In this document: piece after piece, positions 51,791-61,358 of the stretch | Position numbering within the stretch: position 1 is the first letter of the stretch | Layout of the letters: the number at the start of each line of letters is the position of its first letter | NCBI RefSeq assembly: GCF_030409945.1 | Contig: NZ_JAUFQV010000006.1 | Coordinates: forward strand, 1 to 64,000 | Source of the DNA: Vibrio tapetis subsp. quintayensis | GTDB taxonomy: Bacteria; Pseudomonadota; Gammaproteobacteria; Enterobacterales; Vibrionaceae | Length of the DNA: 64,000 nt | Direction of reading: 5' to 3' | The notes under the pieces: generated by a model | The model's input: the letters and a program-made list of their open reading frames with translations, nothing else | What the model was told of the DNA's origin: nothing | The model's database searches: none | Position numbers and translations under genes: made by a program

Positions 51791-52267
51791 TTACACCGCG
51801 CCGTTGAATCCAAGTTGACGCCATGCTTCAAAAGCAATAATCGCAACAGCATTAGACAAGTTTAAGCTGCGGCTGTCAGGCATCATTGGGATGCGAATGC
51901 GCTGTTCCATTGGTAGGCTTTTGATGAAGTCTGCAGGTAAGCCTCGTGTTTCTGGGCCAAACAATAAAACATCACCCTCTTGATATTTGGCGTCCACATG
52001 ATGGCCGGTTGTTTTGGTGGTGCAAGCAAACAAGCGGTAATCACCGTCTCGTTGTTCTAAATATTCAACAAACGCGGCAAAATCTTTGTGGCGCTTTACG
52101 TGGGTAAGGTCGTGATAATCTAAACCCGCTCTACGTAGTTTCTTCTCTTCCAAATCAAACCCTAGCGGTTCAATAAGATGCAAGTTTGCTCCGCAGTTGG
52201 CACTAAGGCGGATAATATTACCAGTATTGGGTGCGATTTCTGGTTCGAATAAAGCAATATCAAGCAT
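51791..52267 (-). CDS. trmL: tRNA (cytidine(34)-2'-O)-methyltransferase TrmL
   Basis: TrmL methylates the wobble ribose of tRNA-Leu species. SPOUT fold, 158 residues (E. coli 157) from the ATG at 52267, starting [20 protein letters not shown]; an upstream extension is rejected on homology. Knot motifs: [14 protein letters not shown] (about 100-113) and [20 protein letters not shown] (about 125-144), with SAM-binding and catalytic residues. Lies 105 nt downstream of the cpxA stop on the same strand. Confidence 0.95.
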   Translation of the reverse strand: MLDIALFEPEIAPNTGNIIRLSANCGANLHLIEPLGFDLEEKKLRRAGLDYHDLTHVKRHKDFAAFVEYLEQRDGDYRLFACTTKTTGHHVDAKYQEGDVLLFGPETRGLPADFIKSLPMEQRIRIPMMPDSRSLNLSNAVAIIAFEAWRQLGFNGAV

Positions 52268-52372
52268 GAGAATGTCGTATCTGGTTGGGAAAGTGCGGTC
52301 AGTATAGAAGTAAACCCCGAGCGCAAGCAAGATGAAAACTCGCGTTTTCGGGGCACATAATGGTACTCAGAC

Positions 52373-53737
52373 TTAAGTGGTCGGCAGAGTGATCGACACT
52401 TGCAAGCCGCCTAACGAACTTTTACTGGCAACAATTTGTCCGTTATGTTGGCGAATTGCGCTTTCCGTAATCGCCAAGCCAAGTCCTGCGCCGCCAGAGT
52501 GACGATCTCGTGCGGTTGATACTCGATAAAACGGTCTGAATATGTCAGCCAATTCTTCTTCTGGAACACCATCACCATCATCTTCTACAATAATGCTGAT
52601 CTTATCTGATGAGCGCTTGAAGCTGATTTGAATCGAATGCTGGCTGTAATGAATGGCATTGCGAACAATGTTTTCAAGTGCGCTCATTAACAGGCTTGGA
52701 TTACCGCTAATCTGGCCAATTGGCACGGCTTGGTATTGCAGAGCTTTGCCGCATTGCTCTGCTTCAAATTGCGCATCGTCCAGTAGTGAACCCCATAGTT
52801 CTAGCACGCTGAGGGTTTCTCTTTCTTGGTGGCTGTTGACTTGCATTCTAGATAACTTTAGTAGCTCGCTGATCATTTGCTCTAAACGTTCAGCTTCGGT
52901 GTCTATTCGTTGTAATTCACTGCTGCTGCCTTGTTTGCGTGTGGCTAATGCATTCGCCATGCGTAAGCGTGTTAATGGTGAACGCAGTTCATGCGAAATG
53001 TCTGACAGTAGCCGTTGTTGGCCTGAAATCATTTGATTGACGGCCAGTACCATCTGGTTAAAGCTCGCGCCAGCTTGGCGAAATTCGCTCGGGCCTTTCT
53101 CTAGTTTCGGATCGACAATGAATTCGCCCTTAGTCACTCGTTGTGCTGCTTGCTCTAAACGGCGTGCCGGTTGGCTAAGAGCCCATGCAAGCCAAAGTAG
53201 CAGTGGGGTAGAAACCGCCATCACAACTAACAATAACTGGAATGGGCGGTCAAATAGCTTTATCAAAAAAGAGGGGGGCTGGTCCCACTTTATTGCACTA
53301 AATAGCAACAGGTCCTGTCTGGCAATAGTGATGGGAAACGGGCCTGCGAGCATGATTCTGCCATACAGCTTCTGTTTGGGCTGGCTGGTTAAGTCGATAT
53401 CGGAGATAAAGTTTTGCACGTAACGCTTTTGCCTTCCTCTTTCTTGGGTAATGAGGTTACCTTCCAAATCGGTAAGATAGAGCTCTGGCCCAGATTTGTG
53501 CTTGTTGTGTTCTTTCATTTGTTGAAGCGTTCTGGTTAGGTTAGGGGCATCGCCATAACGTCGTTCAACGATTTTAGTTATCTTTTCAATTCGCTGCAGG
53601 TGATCTTTAGTTATTTGGTGAGATTGCCTTGGATCTAAATGTGGAACAGCAAGCACTGCGAACAATACCAGCAACATGGTAAACCAAAAGATAGCGAAGA
53701 TTCGCCCATATAAGCTAGATATCGTTGGGAGTTTCAT
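52373..53737 (-). CDS. cpxA: Envelope stress sensor histidine kinase CpxA
   Basis: CpxA senses misfolded envelope proteins and phosphorylates CpxR. 454 residues (E. coli 457). TM1 about 9-28; periplasmic sensor about 30-162 with LDPRQSHQITKDHLQRIEKI; TM2 about 166-186; HAMP; HisKA with His249 in LLSDISHELRSPLTRLR; HATPase with NIVRNAIHYS, VEDDGDGVPEEE and GGAGLGLAITES. Its ATG overlaps the cpxR stop by one base (TAATG), so the two are translationally coupled. Confidence 0.96.
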   Translation of the reverse strand: MKLPTISSLYGRIFAIFWFTMLLVLFAVLAVPHLDPRQSHQITKDHLQRIEKITKIVERRYGDAPNLTRTLQQMKEHNKHKSGPELYLTDLEGNLITQERGRQKRYVQNFISDIDLTSQPKQKLYGRIMLAGPFPITIARQDLLLFSAIKWDQPPSFLIKLFDRPFQLLLVVMAVSTPLLLWLAWALSQPARRLEQAAQRVTKGEFIVDPKLEKGPSEFRQAGASFNQMVLAVNQMISGQQRLLSDISHELRSPLTRLRMANALATRKQGSSSELQRIDTEAERLEQMISELLKLSRMQVNSHQERETLSVLELWGSLLDDAQFEAEQCGKALQYQAVPIGQISGNPSLLMSALENIVRNAIHYSQHSIQISFKRSSDKISIIVEDDGDGVPEEELADIFRPFYRVSTARDRHSGGAGLGLAITESAIRQHNGQIVASKSSLGGLQVSITLPTT

Positions 53738-54426
53738 TAGCCAGCCTCAACTAACAAATAACCACGGCCTCTTAACGTTTTGATACGAGGTTTGTCATCA
53801 CTGCGAAGCGGCAATTTTTTTCTCAAGTTGGAGACATGCATGTCAATAGCTCGATCGAAAGGTGCAAGGCGTTTGCCTAATACATCTAAACTGAGATTCT
53901 CTTTAGTAATGATCTCGCCAGGGTGAGCAACGAAGTGGCTCAGAAGAGCGAATTCCGTGGTGGTGAGGTCAAGTAGACTTTCTGCGTAGTACGCTTCTTG
54001 CTTACCTGGATAAAGTACAATTTCTTGGTAGCTTAAGCTGTCAGTTTGTTTATCTGATTCTGTTATCGACTGGGTGCGGCGCAGTATGGCGCGTATACGA
54101 GCAAGCAATTCTCTGTCTGAAAAAGGCTTCGGTAAATAATCATCCGCGCCCAATTCTAGCCCGATCACTCGGTCAATTTCTTCGCCTTTAGCGGTTAGCA
54201 TAAGTACCGGGGTTTGCCACTCTTCACGTAGCTTCTTCAACATTTCCATGCCATTCATTCTTGGCATCATGTTATCGAGCAAGATAAGGTCGGTGTCATT
54301 GTTGACCGCTGCTAGACCAGCAATACCGTCATTGGCTTCGGTAATATCAAAGCCTTCATAACTCAGAATGTCTTTCAATAAGCTGGTGAGCTCTACGTCG
54401 TCATCAACTAATAGGATATTTGCCAT
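53737..54426 (-). CDS. cpxR: Envelope stress response regulator CpxR
   Basis: OmpR/PhoB-type regulator, 229 residues (E. coli 232). Receiver 1-115 with the acidic VDDDVELT and phosphoacceptor Asp51 in LILLDNMMPRMNG. Winged helix about 135-229 with DLTTTEFALLSHFVAHPGEI and HVSNLRKKLPLRSDDKPRIK. First gene of cpxRA. It diverges from cpxP; a perfect CpxR box between them (54488-54502) implies autoregulation plus activation of cpxP. Confidence 0.97.
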   Translation of the reverse strand: MANILLVDDDVELTSLLKDILSYEGFDITEANDGIAGLAAVNNDTDLILLDNMMPRMNGMEMLKKLREEWQTPVLMLTAKGEEIDRVIGLELGADDYLPKPFSDRELLARIRAILRRTQSITESDKQTDSLSYQEIVLYPGKQEAYYAESLLDLTTTEFALLSHFVAHPGEIITKENLSLDVLGKRLAPFDRAIDMHVSNLRKKLPLRSDDKPRIKTLRGRGYLLVEAG

Positions 54427-54487
54427 AATTGCCTCATCTCGTTTCTTATAGTAATCATACTCATAAAAGAACGCTGTTCTAGAACTC

Positions 54488-54502
54488 TTTACGTATCTTT
54501 AC
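54488..54502 (-). promoter_or_regulatory. CpxR box between cpxR and cpxP
   Basis: TTTAC-GTATC-TTTAC on the plus strand, i.e. GTAAA-N5-GTAAA on the minus strand, a perfect match to the CpxR consensus. Further TTTAC (54519-54523) and GTAAA (54554-54558) half-sites lie nearer cpxP, and TATACT (54540-54545) is the likely -10 of cpxP. Confidence 0.8.
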
Positions 54503-54595
54503 GATTCCTAAACACCACTTTACATTGAAAGTCGTAATCTATACTCAACCGCTGTAAAGACAGCAGGTCGATATCAAACTTCTGAGGAAAAGATT

Positions 54596-55108
54596 ATGAA
54601 ACTAGCTAAAAAAATGGTCATCGCAGCTGCTGTACTTCCTATTGCTTTCGGTTCTGCAAGTGCATTTGCTTTTGGTGGCGGTAAAGGAGGCGATCACAAG
54701 GGCGGTAATGATTTCGCTAAAAAATGTGGCGGCATGGATAAGCGTGTTATGCGTCAACTTGATTTGACCGACGCTCAGAAAGAACAGTTTAAAGAGCTTC
54801 GTAAGCAAGGACGTGAAGAAGGTAAGGGTAAGAGCTCTGAAAAGTTCGCTAATATGCAAGCGCACCAACAAAAAGTACAAGATCTTGTTTTAGCCGATAC
54901 GTTTGATGAGCAAGCAGCGCAAACATTGGCTAACGAAATGGTCACTAAGCAAGCAGAGCGTCGTGTGAAGATGCTTGAGCAGAAGCAAAAAGCAATGAGC
55001 ATTTTAACGGCTGAACAAAAAACTAAGCTAAAAGAGCTACAGGCTGAGCGTATGCAAGAATGCCAAGAACGCTTTGAAGATCGTCAAAATCGTAAATCTG
55101 ACTCGTAA
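54596..55108 (+). CDS. cpxP: Periplasmic CpxP/Spy-family protein
   Basis: CpxP binds CpxA to damp the response and acts as a chaperone-like adaptor. 170 residues. Signal peptide about 1-24 (cleavage after SASAFA), then a Gly/His/Lys-rich stretch GGGKGGDHKGG that might bind metal. The two LTxxQ motifs that define the family are LTDAQ (about 57) and LTAEQ (about 138). Helical throughout. Divergent from cpxRA with the CpxR box between. Confidence 0.9.
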   Translation: MKLAKKMVIAAAVLPIAFGSASAFAFGGGKGGDHKGGNDFAKKCGGMDKRVMRQLDLTDAQKEQFKELRKQGREEGKGKSSEKFANMQAHQQKVQDLVLADTFDEQAAQTLANEMVTKQAERRVKMLEQKQKAMSILTAEQKTKLKELQAERMQECQERFEDRQNRKSDS

Positions 55109-55120
55109 GTCAGATAATAA

Positions 55121-55146
55121 ACAAGCGGCTTATTAAGCCGCCTGTT
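55121..55146 (+). terminator. Terminator of cpxP
   Basis: GCGGCTT-ATT-AAGCCGC stem, extended by ACA/TGT, followed by TTTCTATTT; weak T-tract. Confidence 0.65.
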
Positions 55147-55176
55147 TCTATTTATGATCTCACCTTGTAGCAGTCA

Positions 55177-56814
55177 TTAGACTTTAAATTGCCCTACGAG
55201 TTGGTCTAATCGTTCACACTGTTCAGATAAAGACTGATAGGCGGTTTCTGCATTGGCGACCAGTCCTACCATTTGGTGGCTGCTTTCAGCAATAGACTGA
55301 ATGTTACTATTCACGTCTTCACTCACACTGCGTTGTTCGTCTGCCGCGCTAGCAATATGCATATTAAGCTCATTCATTGTGGTGATTGAACCCATGATCG
55401 TTTGCAGTGACAGGCCGACTTCCTGAGCTTGAGTTTCCATTTCAGCGCTGTTGGTTTGACTAATAGACATCACTTTAACCGCTTGCTGAGAGCCGACTTG
55501 AAGCTTTTCAATCATGCTTTGTATTTCGCCAGCACTATGTTGTGTTTTACTGGCGAGTGCTCTTACCTCGTCGGCTACCACCGCAAAACCTCGGCCTTGT
55601 TCACCTGCTCGTGCTGCTTCAATGGCCGCATTGAGTGCCAATAAATTGGTTTGTTCCGCGACCCCTCGTATAACATCTAAGATAGAAGCGATATTAGTCA
55701 CGTCATTTTCGAGTGAATTAACTACGTTCGATGCTTGTTGAAGCTCATTAGCTTGCTCTGAAATAGACTTAATGGTGTGTTGTATCAGTGTGTCGGTGGT
55801 TCCTGCTTCATTACTCGCTTGCTGGCTAGATGCGGATGCTGAATTTGCGTTGTCACTGACCAAGGCGCTGGTGGCACTGAGTTCGTTAACGGCAGTCGCA
55901 ACGGCATCGCTTTCATGTTGTTGGCTCTGGGCTTTTTCCATTACTTGATGAGTAATTTGATTGAACTTGTCCATCTCATGACGCACGGTCGTGGATGCAG
56001 AGATTACGTCACTGATCGTGTGTTGGATCTTTTGTGTAAACAGATTGAATGTTCTCGCGAGTTGGCCAAGTTCATCTTTGCTTTCTATCGGTAATCTTGC
56101 GGTTAGATCGCCATTGCCGTTGGCGATGTCTTCCATTACGTCATTGATTCGTCTAATCGGCGTCATGATGCTTTTAATCAGTAGCATAGTTAATGCAATA
56201 GCAATGATGAATGCCACCATCCCACCGATTTCCATCGTAGCCTTAGCATCCTCAATAGCATCAATTTTTAGTATTTCTAGAGCTGCCGAGTTTTCATCCA
56301 TTTGATCTTTAATGGCTTTAAGGTTTTTTACTAGTGATGTAAAGGTACGATGAAGTTCATCACTCAGTGTGTTGTGGAGGCGGTTTGCTTGGGTTGGATT
56401 TACCACGATGTTTTCGTTTAGTGCGGTCCACTCTTTAAATAGGTTGAGTGCAATATCGAGGTTTGCTTGGTATGAAGTATCAAGAAAACCTTTATTGATA
56501 GCCACTTGAGCGGTAGCAATTCGTTTGTAAGTTTTTTTAGTTTCATCTCTGTACAGCTCAATGTAGCTATCGATTTTGTTGGGTTCAGTGGTAGTTGCTA
56601 GGCCAAGAACTGCCACTTCTGCTTGATAGAGATCTCGATAGGCATCATCGAGAGCCAGTTGAACAGGTTTAATGTGTTCACTGTAATTCGTGTTGTAATC
56701 AGCTTGTTTATTAAAAGCGAGAATGGCGGCAGTGAACGTGATAGCAAAGAGAGAAATGATCAATGCAACGGGCAGTGTGATTTTATATTTTAAGCTCAAA
56801 TTTTTGATTGGCAT
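55177..56814 (-). CDS. Methyl-accepting chemotaxis protein with four-helix periplasmic domain
   Basis: 545 residues. TM1 about 11-31. The periplasmic region, about 32-190, is entirely helical ([40 protein letters not shown]), which suggests a 4HB_MCP-type sensor. TM2 about 193-212, HAMP about 213-266 with [12 protein letters not shown], then the signalling domain with tip [20 protein letters not shown]. No CheR pentapeptide. Ligand unknown. Shares the ending GQFKV-like QFKV with the other chemoreceptor in this window, but the sensor parts are unrelated. Confidence 0.91.
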   Translation of the reverse strand: MPIKNLSLKYKITLPVALIISLFAITFTAAILAFNKQADYNTNYSEHIKPVQLALDDAYRDLYQAEVAVLGLATTTEPNKIDSYIELYRDETKKTYKRIATAQVAINKGFLDTSYQANLDIALNLFKEWTALNENIVVNPTQANRLHNTLSDELHRTFTSLVKNLKAIKDQMDENSAALEILKIDAIEDAKATMEIGGMVAFIIAIALTMLLIKSIMTPIRRINDVMEDIANGNGDLTARLPIESKDELGQLARTFNLFTQKIQHTISDVISASTTVRHEMDKFNQITHQVMEKAQSQQHESDAVATAVNELSATSALVSDNANSASASSQQASNEAGTTDTLIQHTIKSISEQANELQQASNVVNSLENDVTNIASILDVIRGVAEQTNLLALNAAIEAARAGEQGRGFAVVADEVRALASKTQHSAGEIQSMIEKLQVGSQQAVKVMSISQTNSAEMETQAQEVGLSLQTIMGSITTMNELNMHIASAADEQRSVSEDVNSNIQSIAESSHQMVGLVANAETAYQSLSEQCERLDQLVGQFKV

Positions 56815-56970
56815 AGTGGGCTTTATCCTACTTGTATATTGGGTGGCGCTTTATTATTGATCAATATATCTTTATGAATAAGAAGGATTTTTTATTTTTT
56901 TGATGCAAACGGTTGTATTTGTGTTTATTACTGATTGTAATAAGATTTGATAAATTACAAATGAATAAAT

Positions 56971-56996
56971 AAAGAGGGAAAACACCTCTTTTTTTG
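56971..56996 (+). terminator. Orphan Rho-independent terminator upstream of fieF
   Basis: AAAGAGG (56971-56977), 7-nt loop, CCTCTTT (56985-56991) followed by more T. No plus-strand gene lies upstream within the intergenic region, so it may end a small RNA or a transcript antisense to the chemoreceptor 5' end. Confidence 0.6.
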
Positions 56997-57072
56997 AAGT
57001 TTTTAACTACTTTGCGAGTCAGTTATCATTGAATGAGATATTTAAATTTACGCCAAGGATATTCGAGTTTTA

Positions 57073-57103
57073 TTGTCATAACTGCTTTAAATCGGTATAT
57101 AAT
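57073..57103 (+). promoter_or_regulatory. Candidate fieF promoter
   Basis: TTGTCA (57073-57078), 19-bp spacer, perfect TATAAT (57098-57103); start near 57110, 23 nt before the ATG. Spacer slightly long. Confidence 0.45.
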
Positions 57104-57132
57104 TTCAACAATGCCTAATTAGTTAAAGTGTT

Positions 57133-58041
57133 ATGAAACCTTCTTATTCTCACTACGTTACTATCGCTGCTTATGCAGCTACCGCTGTCGCTACCGTTTT
57201 ATTGATCGTCAAGCTAATGGCTTGGTGGGTGACAGGCTCAGTGAGCCTTTTAGCATCATTGATTGATTCTATGCTGGACATTGCAGCGTCTGGCGTGAAT
57301 TTATTGGCATTGCGTTATGCTTTGCAGCCCGCAGATAAAGAACACACCTTTGGCCACGGAAAAGCGGAATCGCTAGCGGCATTAGCACAGGCGATGTTTA
57401 TTTCTGGCTCTGCTTGTTTTTTGATACTGAATGGTATTGATCGTTTTTTCCGCCCTCATGAATTGCACTCCCCTGAACTTGGTATCTATGTCAGCGCATT
57501 TGCTATTGTATTAACGGGCGCTTTGGTAGCCTTCCAAAAGCATGTAGTAAGACAAACTGGTAGCCAAGCCATTGCTGCTGATTCTCTTCATTATCAGTCA
57601 GATCTTTATATGAATATTGCCATTATGGTTGCGCTGGGCTTGAGTTGGTATGGGCTTGGTCAAGCGGATGCGGTCTTTGCTATAGGTATTGGGATATTTA
57701 TTCTTTATAGCGCGTACAAAATGGTAACTGAAGCAATTCAGTCACTGTTGGATAGACAACTGCCGGAAGAAGAACTGGGTAAAATAAAAGCGTTGTCTTT
57801 ATCGGTTGATGGCGTACTGGGTGTACACCAATTAAGAACAAGGATGTCAGGGCCTGTGCGCTTTATCCAACTGCATTTAGAGCTTGAAGACACGATTCCT
57901 TTAATTGAAGCTCATCGTATTTCTGATCAGGTTGAAGCCGTCTTAATGGATCACTTTGAACAGGCCGATGTGTTGATTCATCAAGATCCGTTATCAGTGG
58001 TACTGAGTGCTGAAAAAGAACAAAAGCAAAATGATTGGTAG
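57133..58041 (+). CDS. fieF: Cation diffusion facilitator FieF (YiiP)
   Basis: Proton-coupled zinc/iron exporter of the inner membrane. 302 residues (E. coli 300), six TM segments and a cytosolic C-terminal domain. The metal residues keep E. coli numbering: site A Asp45, Asp49 (SLIDSMLD), His153 and Asp157 (DSLHYQSD); interface site Asp68, His71 and His75 (DKEHTFGH). The C-terminal domain [20 protein letters not shown] carries the dimer zinc site region. Located before pfkA and after the cpx genes, as in E. coli. Confidence 0.97.
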   Translation: MKPSYSHYVTIAAYAATAVATVLLIVKLMAWWVTGSVSLLASLIDSMLDIAASGVNLLALRYALQPADKEHTFGHGKAESLAALAQAMFISGSACFLILNGIDRFFRPHELHSPELGIYVSAFAIVLTGALVAFQKHVVRQTGSQAIAADSLHYQSDLYMNIAIMVALGLSWYGLGQADAVFAIGIGIFILYSAYKMVTEAIQSLLDRQLPEEELGKIKALSLSVDGVLGVHQLRTRMSGPVRFIQLHLELEDTIPLIEAHRISDQVEAVLMDHFEQADVLIHQDPLSVVLSAEKEQKQNDW

Positions 58042-58309
58042 TTTCGTAATTAAAGCACCATTAATTGAGATAAATGGTAAAGAGTTAACCATCTTTTGTT
58101 AAAATGACATAAACTCCATTTGTTAGTGATATGAATCAACAAAGTTTGGTAGCATAGTTGTAATACTCTTTCATAAGTAAAAAAATTTCATAAATACGTC
58201 GTGCTTACTGTTGATTATGTAATTGTAACACGGCGTTAATAAGTAAAGATTTCGCCAGTGATGGCAGCTAGAATTAATAATTAAGATTCCCAGAGATCAG
58301 AGGGTGAGC

Positions 58310-59272
58310 ATGATTAAGAAGATCGGTGTTTTAACAAGTGGCGGCGATGCCCCAGGTATGAATGCAGCAGTACGTGGTGTCGTTCGCACAGCACTTACTC
58401 AAGGCCTTGAAGTATTTGGTGTATATGATGGTTACTTAGGTCTGTATGAAGGTCGTATTGAAAAGCTGGATCGTTCTAGTGTTTCTGATGTGATTAACAA
58501 AGGCGGTACTTTCCTAGGTTCAGCACGTTTCCCTGAGTTTAAAGAAGTGGAAGTGCGCGAGAAAGCGATTGAAAACTTGCAGAAACACGGTATCGATGCC
58601 CTTGTGGTTATCGGTGGTGATGGTTCATACATGGGTGCGAAGAAGTTGACTGAGATGGGTTATCCATGTATCGGTCTTCCTGGCACAATTGATAATGACA
58701 TTGCAGGTACAGATTACACGATCGGTTACTTAACAGCATTGAACACCGTTATTGATGCGATTGACCGTCTGCGTGATACATCATCTTCACATCAACGTAT
58801 TTCTATTGTAGAGATCATGGGTCGTCACTGTGGTGATTTGACGCTAATGTCTGCGATTGCAGGTGGTTGTGAGTACATCATCACGCCTGAAAATGGCTTG
58901 AACAAAGATGAGTTGATAGCAAGCATCGAAGAAGGCATCACCAAAGGTAAGAAACACGCGATTATTGCGCTTACTGAGCTAATGATGGATGCAAACGAGC
59001 TAGCAAAAGATATCGAAGAAGCAACCGGTCGTGAGACTCGTGCTACGGTTCTTGGTCACATTCAACGTGGTGGCCGCCCAACAGCGTTTGACCGCGTTCT
59101 TGCTTCTCGCATGGGTAACTACGCTGTACACCTTCTACAAGAAGGTCATGGTGGTCGCTGTGTTGGTATCCAGAAAGAGCAACTGGTTCACCATGACATC
59201 ATTGATGCTATTGAGAACATGAAACGTCCAGTACGTAATGATCTATACAAAGTTGCTGAAGAGCTTTTCTAA
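58310..59272 (+). CDS. pfkA: ATP-dependent 6-phosphofructokinase
   Basis: Commits fructose 6-phosphate to glycolysis. 320 residues, E. coli length, from the ATG at 58310 with AGGG 6 nt upstream; a GTG two codons earlier is rejected. Starts [20 protein letters not shown] (ATP-binding glycines). [12 protein letters not shown], the catalytic [13 protein letters not shown] (Asp127 region) and [12 protein letters not shown] are intact, and [14 protein letters not shown] is the family signature. The preceding 268 bp hold no other gene. Confidence 0.98.
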   Translation: MIKKIGVLTSGGDAPGMNAAVRGVVRTALTQGLEVFGVYDGYLGLYEGRIEKLDRSSVSDVINKGGTFLGSARFPEFKEVEVREKAIENLQKHGIDALVVIGGDGSYMGAKKLTEMGYPCIGLPGTIDNDIAGTDYTIGYLTALNTVIDAIDRLRDTSSSHQRISIVEIMGRHCGDLTLMSAIAGGCEYIITPENGLNKDELIASIEEGITKGKKHAIIALTELMMDANELAKDIEEATGRETRATVLGHIQRGGRPTAFDRVLASRMGNYAVHLLQEGHGGRCVGIQKEQLVHHDIIDAIENMKRPVRNDLYKVAEELF

Positions 59273-59303
59273 GCCAAATCAACGATTGTAAGTTAGAAAT
59301 AGA

Positions 59304-59329
59304 AGCCGCTGATGTTCAGCGGTTTTTTT
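59304..59329 (+). terminator. Terminator of pfkA
   Basis: CCGCTGA-TGT-TCAGCGG with a T7 tail, about 30 nt after the pfkA stop. Confidence 0.9.
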
Positions 59330-59397
59330 ATGCCAGTAGAAATGTATTGAATGAGTTAACCCTATACGAAATCTTTTTCCGCCTTTTTCTTTTATTC

Positions 59398-59428
59398 AAA
59401 AAAAAGACCAGCCCTGCGGCTGGTCTTT
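59398..59428 (-). terminator. Terminator of tpiA
   Basis: AAAGACCAGCC-CTGC-GGCTGGTCTTT; T8 tract on the minus strand, about 20 nt after the tpiA stop. Confidence 0.9.
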
Positions 59429-59449
59429 ATAAATCAGGTAAGCGTGAAA

Positions 59450-60220
59450 TTACGCTTTAGCTTCTGCTGCTGCTTTAGCGATAGCTGCAAAGCTTTTCGC
59501 GTCTAAAGCTGCACCGCCAACTAGAGCACCATCGATGTCTGGTTGTGCGAAGTAAGCTGCTGCATTTTCTGGTTTAACAGAACCGCCGTATTGGATTACA
59601 ACGTTCTTAGCAACTTCTGCATCTTGATCTGCAATGTGAGCACGGATAGCGGCGTGGATGCGTTGTGCATCATCAGCTGTTGCTGCTTTACCAGTACCGA
59701 TAGCCCAGATTGGTTCGTAAGCGATGATTGCGCCGTTAAGAGCTTCAGCACCTTGAGTTTTGATTACAGCGTCAAGTTGACGTGCACATACTGCTACTGT
59801 TTCGCCAGCTTCGTTTTGTGCTTCAGACTCACCGATACATAGAACAGGAGTTAGGCCGTTTTCTTTTAGGAAAGCGAATTTCTTAGCAACGAACTCGTCA
59901 GACTCAGCGTGGTATTCACGACGCTCAGAGTGACCGATGATGATGTGTGTAGCACCGAAGTCTTTCAGCATTTCTGGAGACATGTCGCCAGTGAAAGCAC
60001 CTTTGTTGTTTACATCAGTGTTTTGAGCACCAAGGATGATTGCGCTACCCGCGTCAGTCAAAGTGCGCTCAGCTAGGTCGATGTAAAGTGCTGGTGGAGC
60101 AACTGCTACGTCCACACCTTTCACGCCTTCAAGCTCAGCGTTAAGTCCATTTAACAGCTCAGTAACCATTTCTTTGCTGCCGTTCAGTTTCCAGTTACCC
60201 ATAACTACAGGATGACGCAT
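59450..60220 (-). CDS. tpiA: Triosephosphate isomerase
   Basis: Interconverts dihydroxyacetone phosphate and glyceraldehyde 3-phosphate. 256 residues (E. coli 255) from the ATG at 60220, starting [24 protein letters not shown] lies 9 nt upstream, and five extra upstream codons are rejected on homology. Catalytic Lys in NWKLNG, His in [11 protein letters not shown], Glu in [15 protein letters not shown], and the phosphate loop [10 protein letters not shown] and GALVGGAAL are all present. Converges with pfkA; both have their own terminators. Confidence 0.98.
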   Translation of the reverse strand: MRHPVVMGNWKLNGSKEMVTELLNGLNAELEGVKGVDVAVAPPALYIDLAERTLTDAGSAIILGAQNTDVNNKGAFTGDMSPEMLKDFGATHIIIGHSERREYHAESDEFVAKKFAFLKENGLTPVLCIGESEAQNEAGETVAVCARQLDAVIKTQGAEALNGAIIAYEPIWAIGTGKAATADDAQRIHAAIRAHIADQDAEVAKNVVIQYGGSVKPENAAAYFAQPDIDGALVGGAALDAKSFAAIAKAAAEAKA

Positions 60221-60353
60221 AAGGGATCTCTCCAATTTAAGTCGATTAATGTAAAAAACTTCCGTTATGGCGAAAGAATATAACAGATTAATAAGGCAAA
60301 TACATGACTCGCGTCATTACTTTCATCGTTCTTCTGAAATGATCAGATGAGTT

Positions 60354-60396
60354 ACAACAAAATCTGTCTCATTGCATTCAAATGAAGATTTGTTGT
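60354..60396. other. Long hairpin between tpiA and the tautomerase gene
   Basis: ACAACAAAATCT (60354-60365) pairs with AGATTTGTTGT (60386-60396), one bulged A, 20-nt loop with CATT/AATG able to pair. No T-tract on either side, so it is not a typical terminator. Confidence 0.5.
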
Positions 60397-60530
60397 GTGA
60401 AGCATGACGGGTGATCCAGATCGCCAAAACGTGAGTGTATGGTTTCGAATGCTATAAATTGCGGTATGTTAATGAGCTCTGTAGCGCTGCTGTTCCGATG
60501 GCGCGTGATTTAGCATTCAAGGAAAGTAGC

Positions 60531-60878
60531 ATGCCCAATTTGGTGATGGAATATTCGAACTCAGTTGAACAACGCGTTAATGTGCAAGGGTTACTGGAAG
60601 ATTTACATCAGGCTGCCATTGAGAGCAGTTTGTTTGATACCGACTCGATAAAATCACGAGCATTGCGCAGTCATCATTGGATTGTGGGTGATCAGGGTGA
60701 CAGCGTCGATTTTATCCATATTAGCTTTGAGTTACTTTCTGGTCGAAGTGAAGAGCAAAAAAGATCGCTGTCGCGTCAGTTGATTACGGTGTTGCAACAA
60801 CAGGCCATGTCGGTGCATAGTCTAACGGTGAATATCAGAGACATGGATAAATCGTGTTTTCAAAAAGTTCTTAATTGA
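60531..60878 (+). CDS. 5-carboxymethyl-2-hydroxymuconate isomerase family tautomerase
   Basis: 115 residues from the ATG at 60531 (AAGGA 8 nt upstream). Starts MPNLVMEYSNSVEQRVNVQG, so the mature protein would expose the catalytic Pro1 of the tautomerase superfamily. HISFELLSGRSEEQKRSLSR is the family's conserved strand-turn region. In E. coli the enzyme (HpaF) belongs to homoprotocatechuate breakdown, but no hpa genes are near, so its substrate here is open. Its stop overlaps a possible TTG start of the DUF805 gene. Confidence 0.88.
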   Translation: MPNLVMEYSNSVEQRVNVQGLLEDLHQAAIESSLFDTDSIKSRALRSHHWIVGDQGDSVDFIHISFELLSGRSEEQKRSLSRQLITVLQQQAMSVHSLTVNIRDMDKSCFQKVLN

Positions 60879-60898
60879 GTAAAGGTAGTTTCAGTAAG

Positions 60899-61324
60899 AT
60901 GTCGATCAAGCAGTTATTATTTTCATTTCAAGGCCGAGTTGGCCGTAAAGTATTCTGGATTTGGAATGCGTGTTATTACATTGCCATTATGGGTTTTACC
61001 ATGGGAATCAACGTGTTGTTTCCAGCGCAAGCAGGAATCATCAGTGTGGCATTTTTGGCATTCTTGATGTTGCCTGACTTAGCGATTACCGCAAAGCGTT
61101 GGCACGATAGAAACAAATCTAATTGGTTTCTTCTGTTAAACATCCCGCTCATATTAGGCCGTATGTTTGTACCTGTCGGTGGCGCTGATATGGTGGCTCA
61201 GCCGACCATAATTCAAACGGTGGCCTCTTTGGCGGCATTGGCGTGTGGAGCTTGGTTGTTTATTGAGTGTGGCCTATTGAAAGGGGATGATGCGGAAAAC
61301 CGTTATGGAAAACCGCAATCTTAA
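60899..61324 (+). CDS. DUF805 membrane protein
   Basis: 141 residues from the ATG at 60899; a TTG at 60875 overlapping the previous stop is an alternative. Begins MSIKQLLFSFQGRVGRKVFW, the DUF805 signature (LFSFxGRxxRxxFW). Hydrophobic segments near 20-40, 45-65 and 100-125; the central LAITAKRWHDRNKSNWF is the family's second motif. Function unknown. Likely cotranscribed with the tautomerase gene, 20 nt upstream. Confidence 0.9.
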   Translation: MSIKQLLFSFQGRVGRKVFWIWNACYYIAIMGFTMGINVLFPAQAGIISVAFLAFLMLPDLAITAKRWHDRNKSNWFLLLNIPLILGRMFVPVGGADMVAQPTIIQTVASLAALACGAWLFIECGLLKGDDAENRYGKPQS

Positions 61325-61358
61325 ACTAATAACCGAAATCTAAAGTTCAGTGATTAAA

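Larger units (their letters stand above)
56815..57132. other. Divergent intergenic region, chemoreceptor to fieF
   Basis: 318 bp, AT-rich. Contains an orphan plus-strand terminator (56971-56996) and the likely fieF promoter (57073-57103). No ORF stands out and no flagellar sigma-28 promoter was found before the chemoreceptor. Confidence 0.5.

Noticed and set aside
24299..56814. Flagellar sigma-28 promoters before the two chemoreceptor genes
   Set aside because: No TAAAG...GCCGATAA-like pair found within 150 bp upstream of either start codon.
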